A DNA stretch of 64,000 bases from Lachancea dasiensis. Lineage: Eukaryota; Ascomycota; Saccharomycetes; Saccharomycetales; Saccharomycetaceae. The notes beneath the pieces are model-generated. The model saw only the letters and a list, made by a program, of their open reading frames with translations, had not been told where the DNA came from and made no database searches. Below, piece after piece: positions 19,263 through 30,216 of this stretch. A program made the position numbers and the translations under genes. Position 1 is the first letter of the stretch. Every line of letters starts with the position of its first letter. Location of the stretch: assembly GCA_900074725.1 (NCBI GenBank), contig LT598455.1:869802-933801 (forward strand), given 5' to 3'.

Positions 19263-20885
19263 GCTATATCAACGAGCGATCGTAGGGGATAGAGAAAGAG
19301 AAAGCGATACCTTTCACGGTGATTGCAGTAAACGTAGAACAACACGATCCTAACACTTTTGGATCGCTTGGATTCTTGCTCAAAACGGGGGTAGCGGGGG
19401 TGGGTTTCCAATTTTTATACCAACTCCAATACTGGCGAAAAAAACGAGGCCAAATAAATATAGGGTCACCTGCCAAATTGTGGTTTATTAACACAGAATG
19501 TCTCTGGGAGAGAGGAATGAGTTTCAAATGGGACGAGACAGAGTACAGAGGGAAAGGACGCTGTATTGTTATATTAAAGTCCCCAAATGGGCTAGCAGGG
19601 AGTAGTTCCAAAAAAAAAAGGATTTTTAGATCTGCTGCTCTCCGTCAAGAAAAACGCCGTTAGTCTATCTGCTCCTTGTCAGTGGTCGTCGTTAACCAGG
19701 GGGCGGCCATTCACGGCTAAAAACTGCTTCGTTATCCAGCAAAATGCCAACCGGATCGTGATAACAGCATTATCGCCACACCTGAAAATGGGACGAGCGA
19801 CAGAGGGACAGCCAGGACCGAGGAAAAAAAATATCGAGCACACCCAGAGCAAAGCCCAGGGAAAAGGCCAAGGCAAGGCAAAAAAAAAAATACCAATACA
19901 CCTGCACTTTCAGCCACGCACGTTTCGGGTGTTCACAACGCAGCGCACATGCCGAGCCACTGGCATGAATGAGAACGTTAGCGATCCACAGAGAGAGCCC
20001 TTGTTGCAGCTCCGAAGCTCCAGTCAGGTGACTGGTGGGGCCACCTGAGATGGATCACATGACATCACGTGGCGCTACCTTCGAACGAGCATGTAGTTTG
20101 ATTTTGTGGGTCACGGGACTGTAGCCGCTGCCAATTACTTTGGGTCTGCGTCTGTGGTGTCTGAAGCGATCCATGACACGTATGGCGTCTCCCGAGTCCA
20201 CCTTTGCGGACGCGACTGCCGTCCTTATGTTAAAACACGTTCTAATACTTGGATGCTTCCTCTTTTGCGCGCCTAGAAAGCCCTTCTTGGATGGGCGGGT
20301 ATTTCAGAAAACCCTCAAGGCTCGGGCCACTATGATCAAGTGGTTAGCGCGTAGTCATGGTTAGCACTGTGGATGATTCGAACGAAGCTGTTTTGAGAAA
20401 GACAGCCGGGAGAAGTATCCTCTAAAGTGTTCAGGGGAGAACCGCTGTTGTACGTTTCCCCGCGTGTTTTCCTTATATATGACTTTTTTGAAAGCCTCGC
20501 TAAGGGCAAGTGTCGCGCACCCTTTGTGTCCGTAGGAAAGGACAGACCCAGAAGCACGTGACCACTACTTGGGGTGGGTTTCCACTCGGGTATCTGAGGC
20601 GCCAGTATGGCCCCAGATCAAAATCCATTCGTGGCGGGCGGTCTACCGTTATTCGATAAACATCAGAGTTCCATGTTCAACACTGTGGTCTTAGGGACCA
20701 TGTCCCTCGAGTAGCCCGAAATAATCGACCAGGGTAGCTCGTCAGCCCAAAAACGGATTAGAAAACGGGCATTTACGAAAGCGTAGCGACGGTTCGAATG
20801 TCTGCTGAAGTTGTATTTGATGGCCTTCTGGGTGTTGCGGAGACGGTGAGAATGCCTACCTATTTATAAAGTGTTTATCCATAGT
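19263..20885. other. 1.6-kb interval upstream of VHS2/MLF3
   Basis: It holds the VHS2/MLF3 promoter side and the 3' flank of the RTA1-like gene. Two nearby E-box-like sites (TCACATGA and TCACGTGG) occur around 20056-20073. I see A-rich tracts but no supported gene. Confidence 0.45.
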
Positions 20886-21728
20886 CTACACGACCGCACC
20901 ATCTACAGAGGGGCGGTGATCAATGCTCTGATCAATGCGTCTCACGGAGCTTTCATCTTCTTGACTCTGCCCTTTCTTGTTCTTCGCCGTTTTTCTTTTC
21001 ATTTCCATCCACAGTGACGGATGGAATACTGCCAACCCCAGCGCTGCCAGTAAAATTGGGACACCATCAAATATATAGGTGAATATGGCGTGGTGAAAAA
21101 TGTACCCAAATCCTTGGGCATATTCAATGAGCCTAAACACGTTTCTCACAAAAAAAAGGACCGAGATCACTATGAGCAAAACGAAAAAGCTCGGCAATTG
21201 AAACCGAGAGTTCACCTGGTTAACGGGGCTTCTACCCACTCTTCTTTTGACCATAATCACCGTGCCCACGAAAAACACAAAAAGAATAATCTGGAACACA
21301 AAACTAATGATCACCAGCGCTCTACCAACATTTTGTTTGCCGCTCATAAACTGAAGGACAATTCCTGCAACCTGAGCAGCTAGGCATAATAGATCAATGC
21401 AAAACAACAATAATGACAAAAGTGACGGCGGCACTGGAATAAGGTGTCTTAGTTCGTAATGGTTGATTATGTGACTGAATGAAACATAAACAGACGCTGC
21501 TAGAAAGATGGGAGCTATAATGATGCTTGCGGCTTGAGAGCTCGAGCCAGAATGTTCTTGAACGTAACCAACGATCTCAAGTATGCAGCCAATGACGAAC
21601 CAGATCATAAACCAAGTTCTTTTCCATAGCATCAGGATAGCATGTAGGATCAGGCATATTATGAATGCGACGATAAAAAACATGGCTGCCCCTCGACTAG
21701 TCACGAAATCTGAATTAGAAATTGTCAT
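20886..21728 (-). CDS. RTA1-family (RTA1/RTM1/RSB1-like) seven-helix membrane protein
   Basis: The first ATG is at 21726-21728, giving 280 residues. Seven hydrophobic segments can be counted: AAMFFIVAFIICLILHAILM, WFMIWFVIGCILEIVGYV, ASIIIAPIFLAASVYVSF, LLSLLLFCIDLLCLAAQVAG, LVIISFVFQIILFVFFVG, FFVLLIVISVLFFVRNVF and GVPILLAALGLAVFHPSLW. The motifs EIVGYV, IIAPIFLAASVYV and FRLIEYAQG are hallmarks of the fungal RTA1-like family. Members include Rsb1, linked to sphingoid-base export, and Rta1, linked to 7-aminocholesterol resistance. I cannot tell which subfamily this is. A TATATAAT box lies about 85 bp upstream. Neither matching S. cerevisiae interval has such a gene, so it was gained here or lost there. 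Confidence 0.88.
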   Translation of the reverse strand: MTISNSDFVTSRGAAMFFIVAFIICLILHAILMLWKRTWFMIWFVIGCILEIVGYVQEHSGSSSQAASIIIAPIFLAASVYVSFSHIINHYELRHLIPVPPSLLSLLLFCIDLLCLAAQVAGIVLQFMSGKQNVGRALVIISFVFQIILFVFFVGTVIMVKRRVGRSPVNQVNSRFQLPSFFVLLIVISVLFFVRNVFRLIEYAQGFGYIFHHAIFTYIFDGVPILLAALGLAVFHPSLWMEMKRKTAKNKKGQSQEDESSVRRIDQSIDHRPSVDGAVV

Positions 21729-22457
21729 GGTTGGCAAACTTCGGAAGTCAAGACTTAAACGCTTCCGGACAATAGGAAAGCCTTAGGGGACTGCATGAAT
21801 CAGCTAACATTATATAGCAGAAAACATGTTTGGACGTTCTAACACCTCTCTTATACTTCTTGTAGTTTGGCGGGAAGCCTTTACAGCTTATTGACGAACC
21901 GCATGTAGGTCCGAATTCACTAGCACAGTCATCACGTGGAATTTGGATTCCGACACCAATCCCGAGATCGTGATATCATGCGCGAGTAAAAGTTTGAAGA
22001 GGCGTTCTGGTCCAGTTATAGAAACGCGGAGTAGACGATCAGAGAAAGAATGTATCAGCCTACCACTATGGTCCTCACAAATTAACAGCATTTGAGTCTT
22101 AATTGTTAATGCCATCCTACATTTGCCGTACTTCTTGGCGCTTTCTGGCATGAGCATTATCATCGCCATACATCTCTGAAAAAAGGTTATGATGACAATT
22201 GCGCATCTTTGAAGCAGAGTTTCATTAATTGTCGAAGACCTTGTAAAATACGCTCTCCTCGGCCACCACTAGGCTTGCCGCATGTAAGCCTAAAAATTTG
22301 GAGCATTTACGACACTTTTTTCCTGGAGGGCGGAAGGAGCCCATCTCCCTTTATCCACTAAATGAAATCGAAACGCCTTGTTTAACTTACGGCCAAGACA
22401 AGTAGTTACAGAAGAATTGAGTTTTTTTAATGCTTTACTCGATAGCACGCTTGCCAT
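21729..22457. other. Interval RTA1-like gene to zinc-cluster gene
   Basis: The 729 bp include the RTA1-like promoter. A minus-strand ATG frame (21888-22169, 93 codons) contains GPERLFKLLLAHDITISGLV and looks partly protein-like, but I do not recognise it. It may be a relic or chance. Confidence 0.35.
21809..21817 (-). promoter_or_regulatory. TATA box of the RTA1-like gene
   Basis: Read on the minus strand, CTATATAATG lies about 85 bp before the ATG at 21728. TATA promoters suit inducible genes of this type. Confidence 0.5.
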
Positions 22458-24803
22458 CTAGGAAAGGTCTAGCAAGTCTTCCGCACGATTCATGTAGAGT
22501 AAAGCCTCCAAGCTCTGAAAATCCACATCCGATAAAAAGTTCGAGATATCATTCTCTGCGTCAAGTACCGAGAAGGCTCCATAATCCATCTCCTCTTCGA
22601 AGACCTTGTCATCTTCAAAATCACGAATCTGCATCTTTACTTCTTGGAGTATAGCTTCTCGCAGAAACGATATTCTGTCCGAGCTTTTCAAATTATTGAA
22701 GGCTTGATCGTTTGAATTTAGTGCGACAATAGCTGCTTGTGCACAATCCGGGCCTACCTCTGCTAGTTTCGAGCAGAGCTCATCCTTTTTCATGTTGTGG
22801 TCTTTCATGAATACCAAACAACAGATACGAGAGATGATAAGGAGCATGAGGGGGTGCCAAGTATTACGACTTGTGCGCTTGGACGTCTCAGCATCATCTC
22901 GGCCGTATAAAATTGCTTGCGAAGCCCTATTTGCGACACAACAAATCAGAGACAGAGTATTCAGCGCATTTGGCTGCGATTTTTCTACCATAATTCGAAC
23001 CGCACACAGAAATAGAACAGTAATATACCATGCATATCTGACGAATATGTATGACTTATTTTGTGCAAGCAACGTTTTCATTGTTTCGTCGAACGTAGCG
23101 AGTAGATTGGCCTTTAAATTTTGGGAAACATCTCTTATCTTCGGAACAACTTGTTTCGGAGAAACATTTTGAAGTTTGGTTAGCTGGCACCCTATTGCCT
23201 GAGCGCAAATAATTCTCACTGCTTGCATATGCAAATAGAGTTCGAAAACTGCTGAGTTTCCTGTGTTACCAGTGAGAAACTGTAAAAATGTTTTATCCAA
23301 AAGACCAAAAATCTCCGAGATTCTGTGAGCTCTTGCCAGCAATTCTCCGATAGTGTCATGAAAGTTCATCAAGGAGCGCGTTGAAAAAATACTGAAGTGT
23401 GTAAACTTTCTTGAATATAAGATAGTTTTCTGCACTTCTTCAATAAGCTTAACCAACAAAATGTAACCAAATGACAAAGAACATTCCACGTCTAGCGCAT
23501 CATGGTGGTAGCTGCATAGGAGATCATACACAGTCATAGAGGAGTCAACGTGAATCTTTGCTAATTCTCTGGGAAACAGTGACAAAGCGGTGTCCTCTGT
23601 TAGCAGAAACGCCTTTCCCGAAATAGTGGCATACCATTTGTCCCACCAACAACATTGCCACCAAACCTGCCGCCTTTGATTTGCGTCTTCCTCGGTTCTT
23701 CCTATATTGTATTCCCATCGATCAAGACCTAGATCAAGAGCGAGGCGACATATAGTGGATACAAGCTTCCCCGTCTCCAAATTAAAATCTAGTGGATACC
23801 GCAACGATATAAGGCTTAGCAGGGTTTTTAAATTCTCGAGGTCGGGCATACCAATGAACAATGTGCGTTCAAACAGTTCGTAATTCAAGCTCGATATCAA
23901 AGAGTCTTCTTCGAAAAAAAGGTTGACTTTTTGTGGGTTTAGAGAGCTAGCTTTCAACAATTCCTGATGCTGCTGTAAGAGTAAGACCGTGGTCTTGAAA
24001 ATTAAAGTGTAGCTGCTATCATTACCAATCCCTGGCTCGGTGGAAAAATTAGGGATTATTGACAAAGCCTTAGTCAAGCAAAACATCAAAGGGTCTTCGA
24101 AAGGTTTCAGATGATTTCTTATAAGATACCCTTCCAGTGGAGACACGTTACTGGCTTTCTGCTCTATCTCGGATACAGTACCATGAGAATCCAAAAACTT
24201 GAGAAACAAGAATACAGTTAATTTCATTTCACAATCCGAGGACTTCGATAAAAGTGCTCTTATTAACCATCCTCCACCCTGCGCAGATATCAGTAGCAGA
24301 GGAGAATAGAGCCCAAAATAAATATTTAGGGGTTTCCTTGGGGATTCTGCTGTATCAAAAGAGCAGAAATCATTCGGTTTAAGAGCCCCACGGTCTAGTA
24401 GATGAGTTTCGATAGATTTTTCTCCTGAGAACCGAGCAACCTCTTCTAAATTCAGATGCGCATTATATTGGTCTTGCACATCTTTAGTCAATTTTCCAAT
24501 GGCATCCTCAAGGTCATGTAATGTGTTCCTACCTTGAGGAAAATGTGATTTGAGCCGTCTTAGACTTGTATCAATACTTTCAATCTCATTTTGGATCTTA
24601 GCAGTATTATTGTATACAGAGCTCTCATTATTATCATTTGCACCAGATTTGAATGAGCATTCCACCTTCGATTGCACACATCTTGAGCATGGATAGTGAC
24701 CGTTGCATTTCATTTTTTTGTACCTACATCTGCTACACGCTTGCGGAACCTTGGTTCTTTTGCGAAGCTTAGACGACTTGAGGGGTGCCTTCGCACTAAT
24801 CAT
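22458..24803 (-). CDS. Zn2Cys6 fungal transcription factor
   Basis: The first ATG (24801-24803) gives 781 residues. The zinc cluster at residues 23-49 has C-X2-C-X6-C-X5-C-X2-C-X6-C spacing (CSRCRYKKMKCNGHYPCSRC then six residues and Cys), preceded by a basic arm. A helical linker and a long middle homology region follow, with LALDLGLDRWEY and QRRQVWWQCCWWDKWYA, the usual fungal regulator pattern. An acidic, Phe/Leu-containing C-terminus (EEMDYGAFSVLDAENDIS) may activate transcription. I cannot assign it to a named S. cerevisiae factor. It lies directly upstream of the RTA1-like gene on the same strand, so that gene could be a target; this is inference only. Confidence 0.9.
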   Translation of the reverse strand: MISAKAPLKSSKLRKRTKVPQACSRCRYKKMKCNGHYPCSRCVQSKVECSFKSGANDNNESSVYNNTAKIQNEIESIDTSLRRLKSHFPQGRNTLHDLEDAIGKLTKDVQDQYNAHLNLEEVARFSGEKSIETHLLDRGALKPNDFCSFDTAESPRKPLNIYFGLYSPLLLISAQGGGWLIRALLSKSSDCEMKLTVFLFLKFLDSHGTVSEIEQKASNVSPLEGYLIRNHLKPFEDPLMFCLTKALSIIPNFSTEPGIGNDSSYTLIFKTTVLLLQQHQELLKASSLNPQKVNLFFEEDSLISSLNYELFERTLFIGMPDLENLKTLLSLISLRYPLDFNLETGKLVSTICRLALDLGLDRWEYNIGRTEEDANQRRQVWWQCCWWDKWYATISGKAFLLTEDTALSLFPRELAKIHVDSSMTVYDLLCSYHHDALDVECSLSFGYILLVKLIEEVQKTILYSRKFTHFSIFSTRSLMNFHDTIGELLARAHRISEIFGLLDKTFLQFLTGNTGNSAVFELYLHMQAVRIICAQAIGCQLTKLQNVSPKQVVPKIRDVSQNLKANLLATFDETMKTLLAQNKSYIFVRYAWYITVLFLCAVRIMVEKSQPNALNTLSLICCVANRASQAILYGRDDAETSKRTSRNTWHPLMLLIISRICCLVFMKDHNMKKDELCSKLAEVGPDCAQAAIVALNSNDQAFNNLKSSDRISFLREAILQEVKMQIRDFEDDKVFEEEMDYGAFSVLDAENDISNFLSDVDFQSLEALLYMNRAEDLLDLS

Positions 24804-25274
24804 TTCCCTACAGAAGATCCCAAGCAAGTGTTTGTAGGCGGACTCATGATCACTGTTTGTTGTGCTCTATTTTGGCTCAATTTTTCCTTGGATTTGGACT
24901 TTAAATAGATGTATGACATAAAGCACAATACCTAAACTAATGGAAACACGGAAAATTAATAAAGGTGCAGGGTGCTTCACAATTTAGTAAGAGGATCAAC
25001 CGCTTCATACCGCTTGAAGGAGATTGATACGAGAAGCGGTGCATAGCTCAAGCTCCGTAAGCAACGCTTATACGTTAACTGCTTGAGGAGTTGGCAATAT
25101 TTTAGCAAAAATCCTGAGATACTAGCATGTAATGCCCCAAGGGCCGTGTAGAAAAAGCACAACCTGTACTTTGAGCGAAGCCAAAAAAAGAGCCTTAGTT
25201 GGTTAAACAAAAGTTCCAGGAAAACCCGTTGACTAGGTCTTAAACATGCGGCCACTATCACAAACCATCGTAAA
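24804..25274. other. Upstream region of the zinc-cluster gene
   Basis: The 471 bp between the zinc-cluster gene and the tRNA contain no supported gene. They probably hold the regulator's promoter. Confidence 0.45.
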
Positions 25275-25346
25275 GGTCCTATAGTGTAGTGGTTATCACT
25301 TTCGGTTCTGATCCGAACAACCCCGGTTCGAATCCGGGTAGGACCT
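25275..25346 (+). tRNA. tRNA-Gln (anticodon CTG)
   Basis: The acceptor halves GGTCCTA and TAGGACC pair, the D arm is GTGTAGTGGTTATCAC, the anticodon stem is TTCGG/CCGAA with loop TTCTGAT (anticodon CTG, reads CAG), and the T arm is CCGGTTCGAATCCGG. It is nearly identical to S. cerevisiae tRNA-Gln(CUG), which is a single-copy gene there. No intron is present. A T-run (25351-25355) downstream is the likely Pol III stop. Confidence 0.97.
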
Positions 25347-25350
25347 ACAT

Positions 25351-25363
25351 TTTTAATTTTTCT
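25351..25363 (+). terminator. Pol III T-run after tRNA-Gln
   Basis: Two runs of T (TTTTTAATTTTT) begin five bases after the tRNA end. Confidence 0.6.
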
Positions 25364-26315
25364 GCTACAATCGTTTGTGTTCTTGAGCAGGAGCCTGAGT
25401 AAATTATTATTTTGCCTCGTTCTTACGTGGACTACGGGCGAGGTGCGGCAAGTAGCGTTAGGTTGGGCTTTACTATTTTTTTTGGGGCCTGATTCAAGTT
25501 ACAATTCAAATTAGCCGAGGGCAGCAGCACAGTAGTATATGAAATTTCCCGATTAGCTCATTCCTCGTCTATTTCCCCACGATTTACATGTCTGCGGATA
25601 GGACAGGCTTTGATGAAATAATCCAAGCATCTCTGGAGCAAAAATTAGTGCTGAAATTTAGTGTTGCCCAATAGCATGTAGCATGTTTCTGTCATATATG
25701 TCATTATCATACAAAGTGATACCGCTTGAATTATGGAAGTCTGAAAAATTTTACACGGGACTCAATGTTTGTATAAGTACTAGCTAGTTACTCAACTTAC
25801 TTGAACATTCTACAGGGCACTCCTTAATGCTACAATGTTTTGGGCAAATTAAAGGCATTGTTCAGATGATTGATATGGTCAGTCATCGGACACTTTGGCG
25901 GTGAAGCAGCCTTTAAAGCAGGTTCACTTCCTTCGAGTGAGACCCGTGAGCTTGTCATAGACTTTTTTGCTCCGCAGGCGCTTAGCACAAGATCTACGTC
26001 AAGCTTTCTGGCCCGAACAAGTGACCTTGAGAGTTTGTTTTTTGCGAAGATGATCAATAATACTGCGTTATCGTATTGAAACCTGTTTAATTACAGCAAC
26101 TGGAAAACATCTATTAACACACGACTGAGCGAAAAACAAGAAGTCTTGTAAAGTCCGTAATTATGTCTTGAATCTGCTATCAGAGCGTTCTTGAAACCAC
26201 TATCACTAAGTACGCGAGGCTAGAGCTCTTTTTAGCTTTCCTGTCATGTATAATTATTTATCTTACTCTTGAATGTGCATGAATCATCGCGGTACCTAAC
26301 AGCATTTGCTGAAGG
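25364..26315. other. Interval tRNA-Gln to MSK1
   Basis: The roughly 950 bp contain the MSK1 upstream region. One minus-strand frame (25830-26057) reads somewhat like protein (RKLDVDLVLSACGAKKSM) but lacks an ATG. I see no supported gene. Confidence 0.4.
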
Positions 26316-27884
26316 ATGCATCGTTGGTTGACGGTGCCCAAGGTACGATGCTACTCTAAATCAGCAGAGTCACACGCTTTGGATTATTCCTCTCGAAAGG
26401 AAATCATCTCACATAATACCAGCCACTTTTATCCGTCTCTTTCGCAGCTTACAGCCGCTACTACAACAATAGCTCAATTTAAACAGAAGTACAGTGCATT
26501 AGAAGCAGATGAACCGCTCAAAATAGAGACATTGCGTGCTCGCATCAACTCCATCCGCCTTGCGGGCAAAAATATGTGCTTCATTGATGTCTCGCATGCT
26601 CAAAATTCCATGCAATTTATCCTAAATTATAACATCATGAAGACTCATACTCAAGCCACAACTGGTGATCAGTTCTTTCAGCATGTTTTGAATCTAAAGC
26701 CCGGAGATCACATTCAAGCTTGCGGATTTCCAGGACGTTCTCAGCGGGGACGTACTTTGTCTTTGAAGTGTACAGAGTTGACTCAGATGCTTGCTCCTGC
26801 ATTACATGCCGTGCCGCCCAAATTGTCAGATCCCATAAAACGCAATGAAAATCGGGTTCTAGACTATTTGGTTAATGGTTACGATTCTTTAGTTGTACGC
26901 CACAGAGTCATTTCAGCCTTACGCGAGTTCCTGAACGATCGAGCGTTTCTTGAAGTTGAAACACCCATACTCTCATCCAAGGCTAATGGGGCTGCTGCAG
27001 AGCCCTTTTCTACTCATTCCAAAGCCACTGGAATGGATCTAGAACTTCGTGTAGCACCAGAGCTGTGGCTAAAGCGCCTGATTGTAGGTGGCATGGATCG
27101 TGTTTACGAAGTAGGCAAGGTGTTTCGTAACGAGGGCATCGACGCTACGCATAACCCTGAATTCACCACCTTAGAATTCTACCAGACGTATGCGTCAATG
27201 GAACAACTAATCAGTATAAGCGAAGAGCTTTACCTCCATGTTCTTGATAGAGTGGACACCCGCAGCTCGAGAGAATTGAAAAAGGACCTATTACAGAATG
27301 GCGGGAGATTCAACCGCATAGAATTTCTTCCTACACTACAGAAAGAGACCGGTTTGGATTTGAGTAGTATAGACCTGACCAATTCGGAGGAAATTTGCCG
27401 AGTGGTGGCTTCTAAAGGGCTTCATATCGGCGCCAGTGAAAATTCTCCACAGCAAATACTAAACGCTTTATGCGCAAAGTACATTGAAGCTAGGTATTGC
27501 ATGGGCACAGTACCAACGCTGATTTTTCACCACCCTACTGTAATGTCGCCTCTCGCAAAAGGGAACCCTGTCGATAACATGCTGACTACCAAAAGATTTG
27601 AGGTTTTTATTGGTGGCAAAGAGTACATTAATGCATATGAGGAAGAGAATTGCCCTGAGTCGCAGCTCCAAAAGTTCATACTACAACAGCAAGCCCAGAA
27701 CAAGTACGGTGATGCAGAATCGCTCGCTATAGACCGTTCTTATGTAGAGGCGATGAAGTGGGGAATGCCCCCCATTGGTGGCTTTGGTCTGGGAATTGAC
27801 CGTTTGTGTATGCTTTTGACCGGAAGCACAAGGATTGAACGGGTTTTAACCTTTGGCGCGATTGATGACATTGGTCGCCAATAA
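26316..27884 (+). CDS. MSK1: MSK1 mitochondrial lysyl-tRNA synthetase
   Basis: The 522-residue protein is a class II aminoacyl-tRNA synthetase. It has an N-terminal presequence-like stretch (MHRWLTVPKVRCYSK), an OB-fold anticodon-binding region (roughly 65-160) and a catalytic core. Motif 1 lies around FLNDRAFLEVETPILS, motif 2 around VYEVGKVFRNEGIDATHNPE, and motif 3 is GGFGLGIDRLCMLLTGS near the C-terminus. This arrangement is the LysRS class II type. S. cerevisiae Msk1 (YNL073W, 576 residues) charges mitochondrial tRNA-Lys and helps import cytosolic tRNA-Lys. The gene precedes RNH201 and LAT1 in the same order as YNL073W-YNL071W. Confidence 0.96.
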   Translation: MHRWLTVPKVRCYSKSAESHALDYSSRKEIISHNTSHFYPSLSQLTAATTTIAQFKQKYSALEADEPLKIETLRARINSIRLAGKNMCFIDVSHAQNSMQFILNYNIMKTHTQATTGDQFFQHVLNLKPGDHIQACGFPGRSQRGRTLSLKCTELTQMLAPALHAVPPKLSDPIKRNENRVLDYLVNGYDSLVVRHRVISALREFLNDRAFLEVETPILSSKANGAAAEPFSTHSKATGMDLELRVAPELWLKRLIVGGMDRVYEVGKVFRNEGIDATHNPEFTTLEFYQTYASMEQLISISEELYLHVLDRVDTRSSRELKKDLLQNGGRFNRIEFLPTLQKETGLDLSSIDLTNSEEICRVVASKGLHIGASENSPQQILNALCAKYIEARYCMGTVPTLIFHHPTVMSPLAKGNPVDNMLTTKRFEVFIGGKEYINAYEEENCPESQLQKFILQQQAQNKYGDAESLAIDRSYVEAMKWGMPPIGGFGLGIDRLCMLLTGSTRIERVLTFGAIDDIGRQ

Positions 27885-28179
27885 ACACAACTTGTACATA
27901 TAATACCATATAAAACGGATACAAACCACGGCATTAGAAGCGGGAAGGCTCGGTGAACCTTCGAAGACTCCTAAAAATTCAGAATGATATGGCACCAACC
28001 TCGGTAAATCTGATGAAGTATTTCATCCCAACAGATGTTCATCTTTTTACACTTTCTTATGGCAACGGGTATTTAAGTAAAACTCCATTATTTACGTTTT
28101 ATTGTCAAGTGTGCTTAAAAAATACCACTTAAAGCGTTTGCATAAATCGCCTTGAACCTGAGTCAGCACAATCAACGAA

Positions 28180-29118
28180 ATGGACGTTACCTCAGATGCT
28201 GTATCCTATACGCAATCACCAGAGCCATTAGATGTCTTACCGCCAACGGCAATTGAATCGAAGGATTCATTACACACGCGAACATTTTATTCTGATGTCC
28301 CGCAAAATATCTTGAAATCTAATGATTCCGTGATCCTCGGAGTTGATGAAGCAGGTCGTGGTCCTGTGATTGGTCCCATGGTATATGGTATAAGTTATTG
28401 TACAAGAGAGTACCAGGATAAGGTCTTAAAAAAACGATATGCGTTCGATGATTCCAAAAAGCTTACAGATCCTGTGAGAAGAGACCTCTTCCAGCGTATG
28501 TACACTGGAGAAATAAATCAAGTTGGATATGCTACCACTAGCATAACTCCATGCGATATATCGAGCGGAATGCTACGATTTCCGCCGGAGAAGAACTACA
28601 ATCTCAATGAGCAAGCTCACGATGTGACAATTGCCTTGATCCAGGGAGTCATTGACAGGGGCGTCGGAATAGAGCATGTGTACGTTGATACAGTTGGACC
28701 ACCCGCTACATATCAGAAGAAACTAGAATCCACTTTTCCCAATATTAAGTTTACCGTCGCAAAGAAGGCAGATTCCCTTTATTGCGTGGTAAGTGTGGCT
28801 AGTGTTGTGGCAAAAGTTACGCGTGACGTGCTTGTAGAGCTTCTCAAGACCCGCGACGATGAAGTGATCGGGTCTGGGTATCCTTCTGATGGCAAGACAA
28901 CAGCCTGGTTGCGTTCTAACAAGACCGAACTCTTTGGGTGGTCCTCCAAAATGGTGCGGTTCTCATGGCAGACAGCGCAAACCCTGCTAGACAAGAATCC
29001 CGATGCAGTTAGTATGGAATGGGAGGATGACTTTTTAGGGAAGGGATCTCAGTCTGTGTCGGCAATGTTTGCAGTTCCACCAAAAGTGATCACCTTAGAT
29101 AATTGGTATGGAGAGTGA
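28180..29118 (+). CDS. RNH201: RNH201, catalytic subunit of ribonuclease H2
   Basis: The 312-residue protein has the type 2 RNase H signature [16 protein letters not shown] with catalytic D56 and E57. Further acidic residues lie in VYVDTVGPP and in [20 protein letters not shown], and the RNase HII fold continues through [13 protein letters not shown]. RNase H2 removes single ribonucleotides and RNA-DNA hybrids in the nucleus with Rnh202 and Rnh203. Length matches S. cerevisiae Rnh201 (307, YNL072W). The N-terminal 45 residues are unconserved. Confidence 0.97.
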   Translation: MDVTSDAVSYTQSPEPLDVLPPTAIESKDSLHTRTFYSDVPQNILKSNDSVILGVDEAGRGPVIGPMVYGISYCTREYQDKVLKKRYAFDDSKKLTDPVRRDLFQRMYTGEINQVGYATTSITPCDISSGMLRFPPEKNYNLNEQAHDVTIALIQGVIDRGVGIEHVYVDTVGPPATYQKKLESTFPNIKFTVAKKADSLYCVVSVASVVAKVTRDVLVELLKTRDDEVIGSGYPSDGKTTAWLRSNKTELFGWSSKMVRFSWQTAQTLLDKNPDAVSMEWEDDFLGKGSQSVSAMFAVPPKVITLDNWYGE

Positions 29119-29456
29119 AGCTTAGGTCTTCAAACCCTACAGTGGCTCCAAAAAAATACTGGGACCTCGACCGACGCCGTTGCCGAGCCATTTTTTTTTT
29201 TTTTGGGCTATTGTCAGAGTTGTTCACACCAGCCGCTCATAAGAAGCTGATTATTTGAGCCCGAGAAAACCAAATTGATTAAGTTGTCACCAAGAGGTGT
29301 CACACGGCTTGACTTACATTGGAAGGAAGAAATGTTGGGTCTACTTGAAAATGCCATACTAAAACAGGACAACTATCTAAGACAACCAGCGAGGCTGTTC
29401 CTGCGAGGCACACCTATTTCACAGACTACTGGAGTAACCTCCAGTCGAACAAGGCA

Positions 29457-29735
29457 ATGTTCAATGGCACTTCTTTCTTCTATTCTCCTACGCCGTCGTA
29501 CAAAGGTTTATTGTCACACCTGACATTCAGCATAGGCATCTTGGTAAAGCCAAGTTCTGCTGAAAGAGCTAGCGATTCCTCAATTCTAGCAGTCTGTTTC
29601 CAATCTACGCGGATACTATTGTTTCGGGTACTGATTCAAGCAATTGTTTCTTCCCCTAGAGAAAAGATTGCCTTCGACTGGGCGCGACTAATTATAGAAA
29701 AATTACTGCGCTTCACAACGCTTGAAAAGCCATAG
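29457..29735 (+). CDS. Hypothetical 92-residue ORF, possibly a relic
   Basis: The ATG frame begins MFNGTSFFYSPTPSYKGLL and ends IIEKLLRFTTLEKP. The same frame is open upstream of the ATG to about 29352, where it reads YFTDYWSNLQSNKA, so the protein-like part exceeds the ATG frame. I do not recognise it. It could be the remains of a gene or chance. Confidence 0.2.
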   Translation: MFNGTSFFYSPTPSYKGLLSHLTFSIGILVKPSSAERASDSSILAVCFQSTRILLFRVLIQAIVSSPREKIAFDWARLIIEKLLRFTTLEKP

Positions 29736-29903
29736 AACCCTAACATCGAACGATGATTTTCCTTTCAACTTGTGTCAAAACTCGTCTTTCCCTCCGTCGC
29801 GATTTCGCGACGCCGCTACTGAAGGAAGCTCAATTCCGTTCCAAGCGATTTCTATATCTCTAAAATTTTTCAGCCTATAATGGGCCTGAAATTAAGAGGT
29901 GAA

Positions 29904-29911
29904 TATAAAAG
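29904..29911 (+). promoter_or_regulatory. LAT1: TATA-like box upstream of LAT1
   Basis: TATAAAAG lies 306 bp before the LAT1 ATG. The distance is long for a yeast TATA box, so assignment is tentative. Confidence 0.3.
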
Positions 29912-30216
29912 GAGGGAAATCCAACAATCTGTCATCCTATAGGTTCAAAACAATAGATATCGTGAACGAGGAGACAAAAGTCTAACAGTCAGTAGCTTTC
30001 GTGGTTGAGTTGTCCATTTTAGTGGAAACGTTGTCTTGCTGGTTTCCTTAATATTTGTCAGATATTTGTTGAATTGGTGAAGAGTCGCAGACTTATCAAA
30101 CAATCCCTTGTGACGTTCTTTGAAATTTAGAGCACGTACTATCACTACTAATCGCGTGATTTTCTTACAATTGGACTAAATCCCGAGCCATACACATTTT
30201 ATCCTCCACCTCTACC

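Larger units (their letters stand above)
29119..30216. other. 1.1-kb interval RNH201-LAT1
   Basis: It contains a 14-T tract (29191-29204), a plus-strand ATG frame at 29457-29735 and a TATAAAAG box at 29904-29911 that may serve LAT1 with a long leader. Nothing lies here in S. cerevisiae. No supported gene beyond the weak frame listed separately. Confidence 0.4.
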
